The notes under the pieces were generated by a model that saw nothing but the letters and a program-made list of their open reading frames with translations, made no database searches and was not told the origin of the DNA. DNA of 64,000 nt from Cymodocea nodosa (Eukaryota > Streptophyta > Magnoliopsida > Alismatales > Cymodoceaceae). A program made the position numbers and the translations under genes. The stretch is from contig CM072341.1 of assembly GCA_036874045.1 (NCBI GenBank), positions 1,376,501 to 1,440,500 on the forward strand, in the 5' to 3' direction. How positions within the stretch are numbered: the first letter of the stretch is position 1; every line of letters begins with the position of its first letter. Positions 38,665 through 50,141 of this stretch are shown one piece after another.

Positions 38665-39120
38665 TTACTCAATCCACTCAAACTCGTCCTCCCTAAGATG
38701 CGCAAAGAACTTGAACGTCCCAGGCCTCTCCCCCACCCCACCCTCAACTACAAACTCCACCTTGAATGGGAGGTTCGCCGATATCCTCTTCTCCTTCCAA
38801 ATCACGACGTACTGCTTCACAACTCCTTCCATGCCTTCCAACTGCAACTCCGAGACCCTGGGAATGTGGTACACCGTCAGCGGCACCTTCACCCTGACCC
38901 TGGCACCAACCTTCTCCAACGCTCGCTTCTCCTCGGAGGAAGCGGAGGAGGAAGACACATCGTGTAGCGTGACGGCGACCTCGCAGAAAATTCGGCGAGG
39001 CCGGAACGAGACGGTGGCGCGGCGGCTAGGGAAGGGACCGGAGAGGCGGGCGTGGGAAAGCATCGTAGTGGCCGTTGTCGTGGCAGCAGTGGCGGCGGCG
39101 GTGATTGATGTCGTCTGCAT
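38665..39120 (-). CDS. Ferredoxin-thioredoxin reductase, variable subunit, chloroplast precursor
   Basis: Single-exon gene for a 151-residue precursor. The variable (alpha) subunit pairs with the catalytic Fe-S subunit in chloroplast stroma; the enzyme passes electrons from ferredoxin to thioredoxins, linking light to carbon-metabolism enzymes. The ATG at 39120 is the only in-frame Met that opens a suitable transit peptide: residues 1 to about 48 are Ala/Thr/Ser-rich, then Arg-rich (PSRRATVSFRPRRIF) with almost no acids. The mature part holds the family's SH3-like barrel: KVGARVRVKVPLTVYHIPRV (residues 70-89), LEGMEGVVKQYV, WKEKRISANLPFKVEF and the C-terminal FFAHLREDEFEWIE. Two features are slightly longer than in classical spinach or Arabidopsis forms: the Ser/Glu linker (56-66) and the loop EGGVGERPG (126-134). 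No intron is needed, as is usual for this gene. Upstream in-frame codons run into AT-rich leader and lack ATG. Confidence 0.93.
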   Translation of the reverse strand: MQTTSITAAATAATTTATTMLSHARLSGPFPSRRATVSFRPRRIFCEVAVTLHDVSSSSASSEEKRALEKVGARVRVKVPLTVYHIPRVSELQLEGMEGVVKQYVVIWKEKRISANLPFKVEFVVEGGVGERPGTFKFFAHLREDEFEWIE

Positions 39121-39579
39121 CTCGAGGACTAAGGGTTCGATTTCGATCAGGAATTGGGGTTGGGATTTGAGGGCGAAGGCGACGAGGACTGAAATGGAAG
39201 TCGCACTGGTGTCCGACGAATCACGTACACATTTTTGTTTTTGAAATTTATTATTTTTGTGGTGGATAAAAAGGTCAAGAAAGAACGTGAGGTGGGAGTT
39301 TTCTTTCAAATCTATAAAATTAATAATTTTAAAACTTATTTGTATAAATTTTTTGTTAAAAATATGAAAGCAGAAAATTATGAAAATAAAAATGACATCA
39401 TAAGAGAGGTGTAAACATCTCAATTTTTTGACATGTATTAGATAAATGTTTATAGTTATCTCAATAGTCTAAGGCTACTATCTACACCTTTGATTGTATA
39501 TCTGTGTTATCTATTTGGTATTTGCATGTTTGAATCGTCCATATCAATTTTAAACAATCCTAATCTTCCGTTTGCAACG

Positions 39580-40100
39580 TGTATAATCGATCCCACTATA
39601 TAGGTGTGATCATACCTATCTAACCTTGTGATAGAGGTCATTCTCCCTTTAATTGACCGATCTCCTTGTTAGATCTTCAATCAGACCCTTAGATCATCTT
39701 AGATCAACTCTAGATAATCTTAGCCATCCATTTGTGATGAATAATCTGTCCATTCATCTGAATGTCAATTCAACCAGCCTGTGTCCTTTGAAGGATCAAC
39801 TCCCTTTAATGGGCTGATCCTTCAATGGGGTCACCAATCAAACTCTTGGATCGCTTCTGATTAGCTCGAGATGATTTAGGCCCTCCATTAGTGATGCATC
39901 ACTTATCTGGCCATCTGGATGTCGATTGGGCCATTCAACCCTTAAAGAGGGGCCTTAGTCCTCTTGATTGACTGATCCTTTAGTCGGATAATCAATTGAA
40001 CCATTGGATCGCCTCGGATCAACTCTAGATAATCCTAATCCTTCATTTGAGATTCAGGCTTCTCAAGGCCATTTGAGCCTCAACTAAATCGAATTAGCCA
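39580..40100. repeat. About 158-bp imperfect tandem repeat, three copies
   Basis: A block of the form (C/T)T(A/G)GATCxxCTxxGATxAxCTCxAGATxATxxTxxxCCxTCCATT recurs at about 39689, 39846 and 40005. Copies are diverged by roughly a quarter. It forms the left part of the repeat-rich segment that ends near 42.7 kb. Confidence 0.7.
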
Positions 40101-40837
40101 AAATGGAGGTCATTTTCGAATTAAGCACATTCGAATTACCAAGGGGGACACTTTCCAAGATTGTTGGTTAGGTGCCATGTGTGCACCTCCTAGATGTGCC
40201 GCATGTCACACCATGAGGCCACCACATCAGCAGCTACTGCAAAGCATCTTGTCGGACCCAAATCCAAATATGAAGCTTGATTCGAAACCTAATCTAGGTG
40301 GTATAAAACCACCTAGGGATGTGTGCAAGAACGAAAAAAATTACTTTCAACTCACCGCAAAACCAACTACCATGCCATTGCTGCTCTGCCACCACCAACA
40401 TTGTCGTCGACGAACTCCAGTTACTTGCCTCTACTACAAGTAACAAGTTTTCTTCTTCGAATTACATGTGTTGGATTTTGTTTTTTTTCTGTTTTCTACT
40501 TCTTTTTCCAGTTTATGTGGCATTTAATGCTGCATTTCATGTTGGAACAGTCGACCAAGCATCAGCAACTGCTTTTCTTTCTTTTCTTCCTTCTTCGGAC
40601 CTCTGATGGTTGGGATTTTGTTGTTGTTAGGTGCGGGGAAGTTTTTCTCCCTGTACCTAGCTTTGTTCACCGTAGGGATGCTTTCTTCTCTTTGTCGAGA
40701 TCATCAGGAGAGACGACCGTCGTCGAAGACGAAGGTTGCTTCCGCTACAGGTTGCGTTGGAATTCGACAAACGTCGGGTTAGATTCTTGGCCGTCGAATC
40801 TTACAGCAATGAATCATTAACGTCCATCAAATCTAAA

Positions 40838-40900
40838 GATCTAACAAATATGGACCGTCCGATCAAGATTGATTGGTTCGATCTTGATCATTTGTTAGAT
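40838..40900. repeat. Nested hairpin
   Basis: GATCTAACAAAT (40838-40849) pairs with ATTTGTTAGAT (40890-40900), and inside it GATCAAGAT (40861-40869) pairs perfectly with ATCTTGATC (40881-40889). It lies in the probable LTR segment. Confidence 0.75.
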
Positions 40901-41866
40901 TTGACCTCGACTATCGAATCTTAGACCAAAGCATCTGGGTCGCTCATCCTTGATGAACAGAAGTCAGCCATTGCGCTTCATCGTGCCACCGTTAGCGACA
41001 CCACTTAGTTACGTCGACACACTCCGTCGCACCACTATTGCCTGCCATTTAGCCGCTCGCCTTCTGCCACGAGCTCCGCTACTCTACCATTGCTCGACAA
41101 TGCACAGCCACGCGCCCTCCATCGTGAGCTTTGACGCTCCCTCGCCGCAACTCACTATCGCTCTACCATGTCAACGCTGCGCTTCCTCATGCCACTCACC
41201 TCAAAGCCCCAATGCCTCAAGTCACGATGTTGTCAATCTACCCATGTGCTAGAGCACCAAAGGCTAGGAGGTGGGAGCGAAGAACGCAATCGTGCACTCT
41301 TCACGAGTTTGCTGGAGGACAGCCACTGGCGTTGGAGACGAAGGTCTCCACCGCCATGGTTCGATGACTCCTTGTGGTCATTGGATCATCCATATGTGAA
41401 CAATCTCTATCGTCTACATGTCCTAGTCTGCGGCAAATACCGAACTAGGTCGGTTGGCAAATCTGGATCTACAGGATCTAGATTTCCATGGTAATCACGC
41501 AAATTTATCAGCTCAATTAGTAAGCCTTAGGTTAATTGCACTTTAGACCATGATTAACCAGTTAATCAAGCTTGGGTGACTAACTTAGCTGGTTAATCTA
41601 CCATTAGAGGTGTTGACATCATCTTTCCGTCTAATGACATTAACTCTCGTCTATTGACATCAACATTTCATCTGTTGACATCATATTTTATTTGCTGACG
41701 TCACCAGGTCGTTTGCTAACATCATTAGCCAATTTTTTCTAGGTGACTTTCCATGGACTTTGGGCACCCCTTTTAGCCATTTGAGTCATGACTTTTCCAC
41801 TATAATTGCGTGAAAATGATGTTTTTAACCCTCTAGGGAGGTTTCTTCGTGTACTACGCACGTTAC

Positions 41867-42075
41867 CTTAGAAGGGGAATTTCACACATTTTGTAGCAAA
41901 GTTCTAGGACGTCGTGCCCTCTAAGGAGGCCTCATCTCCCGCTGATGCCTTAAAGGAGGAATGTCGTACATTTTGTGGTGAAGTTTTGGGTAATCGTGCC
42001 CTCTAAGGAAGCCTTATCTCCCATTGATGCCTTAGAAGAGGAATGTTGCGTACTTTAGCAACATTCCAGGCCACC
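41867..42075. repeat. 82-bp tandem repeat, about 2.5 copies
   Basis: Units begin with CTTAGAAGGGGAAT at 41867, CTTAAAGGAGGAAT at 41949 and CTTAGAAGAGGAAT at 42031, each followed by a GT(A/G)C-type word and, in full units, by GTGCCCTCTAAGGAxGCC and TCTCCC. They lie in the probable LTR segment. Confidence 0.88.
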
Positions 42076-42690
42076 CTAGCCTTTTGGGGGGGTTTGACTT
42101 TTTAAAAATCAAACTCCCCTCTTTTTTGTTAGGTTAGGCTTATGCGTGAACCTTCCGTAAGTTTACACTTTTTGTCCCCTTGTTTACCTTAAATGGAGTC
42201 ACCCTGTAGTCGACCCCAAATATAGGTTAAAATTTTAGTAGACTCGGTTAGCTCTATTGACCTTGGTCAAAGGTAACCATTTACTTTGACCAGTCAAAGT
42301 CAATAGTTGACTTTAACTTTTGACATCTCTCTAAGATTTTGACTAAGGACCTTTAGGGTCTTTACATGGGTCTCTTATACCTATGGTTTCTTTGGAGAAA
42401 GTATTGTCCACTTATCCTAATACCTTTAGAAGTTAAGATCACTCGTACTCATTACTTTGAGAGACTAACTTGTCTAAGTGAATAGGGTACTTCACACCTT
42501 CACTATCCGTACCTGAGAAACTTACTTAGTCTCTTAGATCAGTTCACAAGAGATTTCAGTTTCACATTGTTCAGATTTTCCTAGTCATCCTCTGATTAGG
42601 CTAGGTGGCGACTCCGTTCTTCTCCAATGTGAATGAGTTAGCTCGCATTATTGAGGAATGTCATTTATAGACCTTCTTAGATTTTTTTCC

Positions 42691-43310
42691 ATCCTCTATT
42701 TTTTTTTTTTTTTCCTCATAAGGGAAAGGGGTGTAAGTGAAATGTAATTTTTTTTCCTACACCCTTTTCTTGGAGGGGTTTATAATAGGAAGTCATTTTT
42801 TGGATTCTTAATTGATCATTAAAAATGATAAAATGGAAACACTCTTAAAATTATTTTTTAATTAAAGATAATAATTTAAAAAATTACTTATTTAATCCAA
42901 AGATTATTCAAAAAATTATTACAAAATAAATTTTACATATTTATTGCAAATATTATTTTTAAGAAATCATTTCATCATATAAAATCACTTACTATATATT
43001 TCAAAATATTCTCGCAAGCATTAAAAAATTCAACAAATAATTATTATTATGTTACATTTTAAAAAGCCAAAATATAAGAAAAATAAATTTAAAAATATAT
43101 ACACAGTATTGTTTTACAAAGCACACATAACTTCTCAAATTACTATACTTCCTTGTACATTTCCAAAACACCAAATAATTGAGACAAATGTAACCTTTGA
43201 AAATTTGAAAAGAAGTATATTTAAAATAGAAGTATTCAATCTCTTCTTAACAAATATAATGCAAATCCCTCACGAAATGTATGCTCAACCTTCATCCTAC
43301 TATTTCAAGC
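42691..43310. other. AT-rich intergenic DNA, no gene seen
   Basis: Contains a poly(T) run near 42697-42713 and otherwise AT-rich sequence. A frame at 43049-43318 is lysine- and asparagine-rich and is not convincing as a gene. Confidence 0.5.
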
Positions 43311-43321
43311 TTTGGTAACTT

Positions 43322-43465
43322 TCACATTTTTGATGGAAAATTCATGCTTTTTTGGGATAGTCCTTGGTTCAAAGGTTAGAAGCTCAAATATAAATTTCCT
43401 ACTTTTTATTCTTTATCGTTTAGGTTTTCCTTCGTAGAAGGAATGACTTTTAACATTTCTAGGGT
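43322..43465 (+). mobile_element. LINE retrotransposon relic (ORF2 region after reverse transcriptase)
   Basis: The plus strand reads IFDGKFMLFWDSPWFKG, a stop, then KLKYKFPTFYSLSFRF and FVEGM. This matches the conserved segment downstream of the reverse transcriptase in plant LINE ORF2, where GDGxxxxFWxDxWxxxxPLxxxFPRLYSLS is followed by VAEM. The stop and the short length make it a dead fragment. It is on the opposite strand from the LINE relic near 15.5 kb. Confidence 0.6.
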
Positions 43466-43882
43466 TTAATGTCTAAGTTCCTTCTAAGAGTTCGTTTCCA
43501 TGTTAAATTTTGTCTGAAATCTCCTCAACTAAAGCTGTTATTATCTCACCCTTATTGGAGGTATCAAGTTTCAACATTACTACCATATCTTCGTTGGAAG
43601 TCTTCTCTCTCTAACGTACTCTCCCCTCACACCACATTATCATGTATGAAGATGATGATTAGTAAGCCTTTAATCATCTCTTTGGACAACCAGATCATTT
43701 GTCTGATCAGTTCAGTTCAGAAGAACCCAATATTTTTTGCTTTTCTAAAAGACCTATATATATATATATCTACCAATCATACATATTCCAACCTGAACTT
43801 GCTTGCAATGCTTGTGCAGATCATAAATACTTTTTAAGAACAGATACAATTGGATTTTCTAGAAGGAAGCTCCAAATGGCAA

Positions 43883-43886
<4 letters not shown>

Positions 43887-43953
<67 letters not shown>
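43887..43953. repeat. (CT)n(TA)n microsatellite
   Basis: About 18 CT units pass directly into about 15 TA units. Confidence 0.95.
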
Positions 43954-43957
<4 letters not shown>

Positions 43958-46860
43958 AAGGAAGAGAGCATGGCCTTTGTCTCCACAGACCAAATGAACT
44001 GCACAAAGGGTGACTTGTCTGTCTCCAGACCAGCCCTTCCTCCTCAGCTTTTCTCTGGTTGGGATTTTGTCATGAACCCCAAAGAATTTTTAAACTTCTA
44101 ATGGAGCAGAAGATTCCCAGGTATATTTATTGGACGTAGAACTTTGAGAAGGAGCTGCAGTTTGTGAAAGCCAAACAACCATTCAGAGCAAGCAGGATGG
44201 TCAGATGGTGTCGTTCCAACTTGTTTGCAGAAAGATTACATATATGTTGTGTTGATGCCCAACTACCAATGAGAAGAAAATAATAGAGCCATGCATGAAG
44301 GCAGAGAGGAACCAGCCAACAAACAACTTTCTGCTATGATCCAAACCCACAAAAGAAAGAACAACTGGTTCCTTTAAATAGTGTGTTTGGAAATGGTGGT
44401 GGTAAGTGTTCTCCTTAATTAATAATGTTAGGAAATGGTCGAACTGTACTGTTTGCATTTAATCTCTTCAACAAGTTTTTTTTTTTTTAATACAGTGGTA
44501 AGAAATTCAACTATAAATATGAACTTGAAGACTCAAAACTCACATCAATATAGCATATATGGTAGAAGGTTTTTGTCATCAGTAAAGTATACCTCTAGGT
44601 GTAATCCTTCCAACAAGTTAAATTTCTCCTGTATTCTTGATGTTTTCTTTCAGACTATCTAACATAACAAGAATCAATAAATCTGCTCTTAATTATTTTT
44701 CTTGAGAATATATCTCTTTGATATTCCATAATATCCTGGATTTATAGATCTTTTATTAGGTGTAAGAGTAGACAAAATCAATGAGCAATGAAAAGTGAAG
44801 GATTAATACTTCTACTAAAAAGTAACGAAATTTGAAAGTTAAGTATATTTTTAGCATACCATATTTGTAAACAATGTATCATTTTTACTTCTGTATGCCA
44901 AATTTCTGTGACGAAAAGTAATTTCATTGCCTTACTTTAAATGCATTTTTAATCAATTTCATTATGCCAATCTAATTTTAATATTCACCGATATAAACAA
45001 TTACACTTCGTCGACCATGCTTCTTCCACAAAAAGACATGAGGTAGTCAAGAAGAGCCATACTTTAATTTGAAATAATCATTACCGACCATTATATGTTT
45101 GTTAGAGAATTTTCAAGTATCTTGGAATTTTTCATAATTATATAAATGTAGATTCTCCCTCAAAATTTTTTATTAAAAAAAAGAGAGGAAAGGCTTGACC
45201 ATTGGATGTGTCTACTACCGACATGTCAAATCAAGGTTTGTTAGTCAATTGAACTGGTCAATGGCAAGGAATGTAATAATAATAATAATAATAATAAATA
45301 ATAATAGTAAGGGGGTAAGGAATGTAATAATAATTAAAAAAAGTATCTACTATGGTCCAAAAGGATTTTAATATATATATATATATATATATTCTAAGAG
45401 TAAAATATTCATCAGTATTTCAATGCGATGTAATTATAAAAAATTTATAAAATTATTATTCATTTGATTATACTTTATAATTTAGATAGGTATGTATAGA
45501 TGGACGGATATTAATATTACGAGAGATACATAAAAAATGATTTTATTACTAATGGAATAAAAAGTTGCTTAATTAAAGATAAAATAAGAAAAAAATGACT
45601 TAAATTGTTTGGTAATGTTATAAGAAATAAGTTAAAAGATGATTTTATAAGAAATAAAGTAAGAATTGCTTTGATCGAAGACAAGATAATAAAAAATTAA
45701 CTTAAGTAGTTGATTATATATTTAGAAAATCAAGAAATGCACTAATTAGTGAGTAGAATTAATTAATACAAAAGAAATAAAAAAAGTAGAGGCAGATTTA
45801 AAACTACAAAAAGAATTATTTAAAATTATGGAATTTAATCAAAACTTTGATTATAGAAATACTGGAGAAAAAAAGATTTTGGATCAATTTTTATGTTTTA
45901 TCTCTTCAAAAAAAATTAAGATATAAAAATTTAACTGCAAGTGTGAATATAAGAATTCAAACTTATATCAATAACATGACAAAAATTCTTCGCTAATGTA
46001 TAATAAAAATACTAAAAAAAAGAAGAAGATTTTAAATCAAGTTTAAAATCAATTTCCATTTTTATCTTTTTTATATTAAAGTAAAATATTTAATCATAAA
46101 TGTGAATATAAAAAATTCAAATTTGTATTAATAACAAAATTAATATGAATTCTGAGCCGTTAGTGATCTCCATGTTTATCGTCTCCTTGGATGACTAGCT
46201 GTTCGGTGGTAGCGACAAGCCCACGAGTGTCATCGACAGCCCGTGGACGGCCGGACGGCGACGAGTCGGGGTTCTCGGAGCTTGTCGTCGCACGAGCGTA
46301 GGCCGGACTTATCCGTTGACCGTGACGGCGACCGGTGACGTGTGTTCACTAGAAGGACGGTGGTTCGACGTCGGACGGTGGTGGCCCGGGCACCGACGCC
46401 TTTTTTGTAATCGACTCCCAAATTTGTACTTTCCCCTTTGTAGGACGCATGCGTGCCCGAGCTTCCCCTGCCCGTTGGTTTGGGGTCTTCCACCTCCCAC
46501 TGCAGCAGAAGACGATGCCTCTACATGCTGATGATACCCGAAGCATCGTCGCGTTGCGAAGGGAGAACAGTCGGTTGACCGATTACACTTGGGTTGGGAC
46601 CGGAAAAGGAAAACAGGGATGAGAGGAAGAACCAGTGGATTAACTGATGCGAGGTGGGTGAAGTTGAAGATGGAAAGGTGGAAGAAGGAAAATAATCATG
46701 TGGAGCTTTTTGGGTTCGAGCTTCCTTATCCTGTTTCCGATCAGTGAAAACCTGGAGGAGATTGGAATGGAAGACGACAATGGCGGACGGGTGTGCTCCG
46801 GGTCCACACTAAAAAGCTTGGTTCGTTTGACTGTGGATGATAAAGATGCTCCTTGGCCAT
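43954..46860. other. Intergenic DNA, no gene seen
   Basis: Includes an (AAT)n microsatellite at about 45275-45300 and a TA run near 45371-45392. A GC-rich island at 46190-46520 interrupts the AT-rich background; its frames are short and unrecognised. The right end (46640-46860) is the proximal promoter of the AP2/ERF gene. Confidence 0.45.
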
Positions 46861-46867
46861 TGCTGCT

Positions 46868-46875
46868 TATAAATA
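46868..46875 (+). promoter_or_regulatory. TATA box of the AP2/ERF gene
   Basis: TATAAATA about 235 bases before the ATG at 47104. This predicts a transcription start near 46900 and a 5' leader of about 200 bases. Confidence 0.65.
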
Positions 46876-47103
46876 AGTACGAACTCCCATGCCACCAACA
46901 AATCGAACCCAACTCCTGATCGGCGTTGATCGGCGTTTGCTGGCTGTCTTAGTAATTCTTTCCCCAGTTTCAGATCCAGAAACAAGCGGAGATTGTTGTT
47001 TCCCCTGTACAGTGATTTGTGTACAAAGTTTTCCTTAAAGTTCCCGTTTGTAGAACAGGGTTTTCTCCTCATCTTTCTTTTTCTTCTTGTTGAAGAATTT
47101 GAG

Positions 47104-48006
47104 ATGGAAAGATCAAGGAAGGTAAGATCTATAGATCGATCAGACCTTGCAACAGTCAATATTTCTAGTATCGTCTTTCCATATGCTTGCAGCAGCTCAC
47201 CACCTTCGTTTCACCAGCTCCACCGCGACTACCAACAGCAGCAGCCCACGGTATCACCCGACGACAGCCGATTCCTCCACCAAATGGGTCCTCCGTATCA
47301 CCCTGGATTCCCTTACACCGACCACGACCAACACCTCCGGCACTGGAGCGCAGCTGTCAATTTCGCCCAGCCTGACCATGTGATGATGATGCCACTGCCA
47401 CCCCTCGCGGGAACTGGAGCTGGAGGAGCACCACCGCAACCACCGCCAGCAAAGCTTTACAGGGGCGTCCGGCAACGGCACTGGGGGAAGTGGGTCGCCG
47501 AGATACGTCTACCGAAGAACAAGGCACGGCTCTGGCTCGGCACTTTCGACAGTGCCGAAGAAGCTGCCCTCGCCTACGACCGTGAAGCCTTCAAGCTCCG
47601 CGGCAAGAACGCACGTCTCAACTTCCCCGAGCTCTTCCTCGGAAAATCGTCGAAAGTTCCCGACAACCATCCACCGGACGACGAAAGCACGACCACGGGA
47701 GGTGCGGCGGACGAGACGACCAGCAAGGGAGAGGACACCGATTCCTATATAGTGCAGGATTCGCCGTCTGGGTCGGGCTCCAGCGGCCAGAACAACAAGG
47801 CTCCGGTGGCGTCATCCATGGCGGGCGACGAGGACGAGCTGGTGTGGGGAGGAGTGGATGCCGCGTGGTACAATGCCTGGGGACCGGGGAGTTCGGTGTG
47901 GGACGACATCGACCAAGCCAACCCGAGCATAGATTATTTCTCCGCACCATCACCTTCTCCGCCTCCTTACGATCCTTCCGCCTCTTTCCTTTGGGAGGAT
48001 TCTTAG
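47104..48006 (+). CDS. AP2/ERF transcription factor, DREB A-6 (RAP2.4-like)
   Basis: Single-exon gene for a 300-residue nuclear DNA-binding protein. One AP2/ERF domain spans about residues 118-175 ([20 protein letters not shown] to [14 protein letters not shown]), with the [15 protein letters not shown] strand, the [16 protein letters not shown] core and a closing RLNFP. Val in WVAEIR and the following LP(K/R)NKxRLWLGTF mark the DREB A-6 group (RAP2.4, ERF053-ERF062), whose members bind DRE/GCC-type sites in drought, salt, light and ethylene responses. The N-terminal part is Gln/His/Pro-rich ([12 protein letters not shown]). The acidic, Trp-containing tail ([20 protein letters not shown]) and the final SFLWEDS look like activation motifs. 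I chose the ATG at 47104 as the first in frame after the predicted transcription start. A strong splice-donor-like AAG|GTAAGA lies 18 bases into the CDS, so the first about 30 residues are less certain; Met61 (47284) is an alternative start. Confidence 0.88.
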   Translation: MERSRKVRSIDRSDLATVNISSIVFPYACSSSPPSFHQLHRDYQQQQPTVSPDDSRFLHQMGPPYHPGFPYTDHDQHLRHWSAAVNFAQPDHVMMMPLPPLAGTGAGGAPPQPPPAKLYRGVRQRHWGKWVAEIRLPKNKARLWLGTFDSAEEAALAYDREAFKLRGKNARLNFPELFLGKSSKVPDNHPPDDESTTTGGAADETTSKGEDTDSYIVQDSPSGSGSSGQNNKAPVASSMAGDEDELVWGGVDAAWYNAWGPGSSVWDDIDQANPSIDYFSAPSPSPPPYDPSASFLWEDS

Positions 48007-48193
48007 CCACCGTCGACCACCGGCGTTTCGGTGTGACTCCAACAACGGCTTCTTTTTGTTTTGCCGGCGGCGGCTTTCTTCTGCTGCTCGTCTACCGGTC
48101 ACCCACCACCTTTGCCTCCTCTCCAACCGCCTTCGAAGGCCGTGGAGTTCAGCGTGGTCGTTTCATTTTATTTTTATTTTTACTAAGTTTGAA

Positions 48194-48199
48194 AATAAA
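48194..48199 (+). terminator. Candidate poly(A) signal of the AP2/ERF gene
   Basis: AATAAA about 190 bases after the stop at 48006, at the point where GC-rich sequence gives way to AT-rich DNA. Confidence 0.45.
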
Positions 48200-48530
48200 A
48201 TATTTTTTATTAAATAAAAAATTTAACTGTAAGTATAAATACCTTGACGACGTTAAGGTATAATTTCAGGCATCAATTCATCATAAAATGTTTGAATTTT
48301 CATTTTTAATGGTATGATTGAAATGCCAGTGAGTGAGTTTTCTGGGGAACTTTATTTCTATCTAAGAAAATAATCGATATCAAATATAAAATTTATAATA
48401 TAGCTTAGTTTTACACCTGAACTTTAAAAAAAAGGCCAGATACTTGATATGAACATTAATAATCATCATTTTTAACAAATATTATTGGCATGAAACACAA
48501 CGACATCACGTTTAAATTTCTCACACTTAA

Positions 48531-49175
48531 AGAGTGCTTGTGTACTTAAAAAATAATTGAAAATGTTAAAAAAGAAAATGGTGAAAATTTTTTATTATTT
48601 TTTAAGTGTTTATATATTAAATGATTTTCTGTTTTTTTTTTAATATATAAGAAAAATTTTCTTTCATTTTTTGACCTTTTGATCTCTAAAATTGATGAAA
48701 AATAAAAGAAAAAAAATATAAATTATCACATAATATATTAACAACATGTATTTTTAATATAAAATTTATTTATATTTTTAATAAATGAGAATTGATATTA
48801 CCGAGAGATACGTAGAATAATAAATGTGTGAAATATATTTTATGTTATCACAAATAACTCTATTATATATTATCTATAATAAATTTTATTATTCTTTATC
48901 TTGTAGATAAATATAAAAAATATTTAATTTATTAATTTTAATATTTTTATTTTATAAATAAATATATATATTTTATATTTTATGATTTTTTATCATTTTC
49001 TATTCTATGCACAAACACACATATTTTAAATTTTATTATTTTCTATTCTATGAACAAATATCTTAATTTTTTACTGATTTTCTGTTATTTTTGTCATTTT
49101 ACTTTTCATCATTTTCTATGATATTTAATTATTTTATTTTCACCATTTTCTAATACACAGACACTTTCTTAAATT
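48531..49175 (+). mobile_element. MITE-like AT-rich element, copy 1
   Basis: The left end GTGCTTGTGTACTTAAAAAAT and GAAAATGGTGAAAA are mirrored at the right end by TTTCACCATTTTCTAATACACAGACACTTTC, giving imperfect terminal inverted repeats. The interior has no coding potential. Its central part is matched in reverse orientation by the segment at 50142-50695: GATAAATATAAAAAATATTT at about 48905 corresponds to the complement of AAATATTTTTTATATTTATC at about 50326. The two copies support a repeated element family. Confidence 0.55.
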
Positions 49176-50141
49176 TTTTCTATTTTATTTTTATTATTTA
49201 AATTATATACCGTAAAATTTGCACAAGTATTATAATATTTAAATATATATCAAGTTTCGAACATGCGTCCTTCGACTCATGTGAATTCAGTACAACCACA
49301 AAACAGTCAATCTTAATTATTTCCTTTATTTTATTTTTGTAATCATTTTTTTTTAGATATTGTTGTTTAATTTAATGTAATATTATACCTAATTTTCTCT
49401 ACGTAGTTCTAAAAACTAAAAGAACCCAGACTTACATCTTATTTTTACCTTAACGAATAAAAGAAAAAAATTATTATCGTTGGCACTTACAGGTGACAGT
49501 TTCAGACGTTGAGTTATATTATTAATCACATAATTGAGTTATATTAATCACTTATTCATCACTCACTTTCATTCATCCGTAAATATTACAAATTGCACAA
49601 CTTTTATTCGCTTGTATATTTTCTTACAATTACAATAAATTATCCGTAAATATTTGTTAGTTACTCTCACTCATAAACATCATAGCTCATGTACTTCTAC
49701 TCGCTGCATTGGTTGTGAACTACGCACAGCTCCGAAACCCTAATGTGATGAATTCGAAGCTGTAGGAGGAGCTTCAAAGGGAGAGCTTAGGTTTTGGAGG
49801 TACGTTTAGCAATGTTGAAGCTCCTGAACTAGTAATATAACGTAAGTAAGTGATTTACCTCTGGAGGCGGTGGAGGCAGCAGAAGCTGCGTCTGTGTTGC
49901 TCCATGAATGCACGCAAGCAAACACAAAGAAGCAGATCAATGCCGACAGCTTTGAAACAGGGCGAAGGTAGACGATGATCGAGACAAAAGCCACGCTTGA
50001 AAGTGTGCATCGATGCTGCAAGGGAGCAAGATTACTCTAGACGATGGATCACCCCAAGAAGCGCAATGCAAACAAAACAAGTCTTTTAGTCTTTGACGTA
50101 TATAATTCTTGCAGAAAGCAAAGCATGCGACCTAGGAGGTG
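49176..50141. other. Intergenic DNA between the two MITE-like copies
   Basis: A less AT-rich patch at 49690-50060 holds a minus-strand frame with a hydrophobic stretch, but no ATG opens it convincingly and no family is recognised. No other feature was seen. Confidence 0.4.

Larger units (their letters stand above)
39450..42690 (+). mobile_element. Probable Ty3/gypsy-type LTR sequence (degraded, non-coding)
   Basis: The segment has intermediate GC unlike its AT-rich flanks, several layers of internal tandem repeats (39580-40100, 41600-41740, 41867-42075) and no conserved protein domain. Near its right end the word GGTGGCGACTCC (42605-42616) follows a T/C-rich stretch. Plant Tat/Ogre-like gypsy elements carry TGGCGACTCC at the primer binding site just after the 5' LTR. 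I therefore infer a long LTR followed by a primer binding site and a short piece of internal region. Terminal TG/CA ends and a target duplication could not be located, so boundaries are approximate. Confidence 0.4.

Noticed and set aside
46698-46919. Plus-strand frame upstream of the AP2/ERF gene
   Set aside because: It overlaps the TATA box at 46868 and ends before the leader, so it would be upstream of the transcription start.
49806-50021. Minus-strand frame with signal-peptide-like hydrophobic segment
   Set aside because: No ATG at a sensible position, no homology recognised, and it lies between two MITE-like copies.
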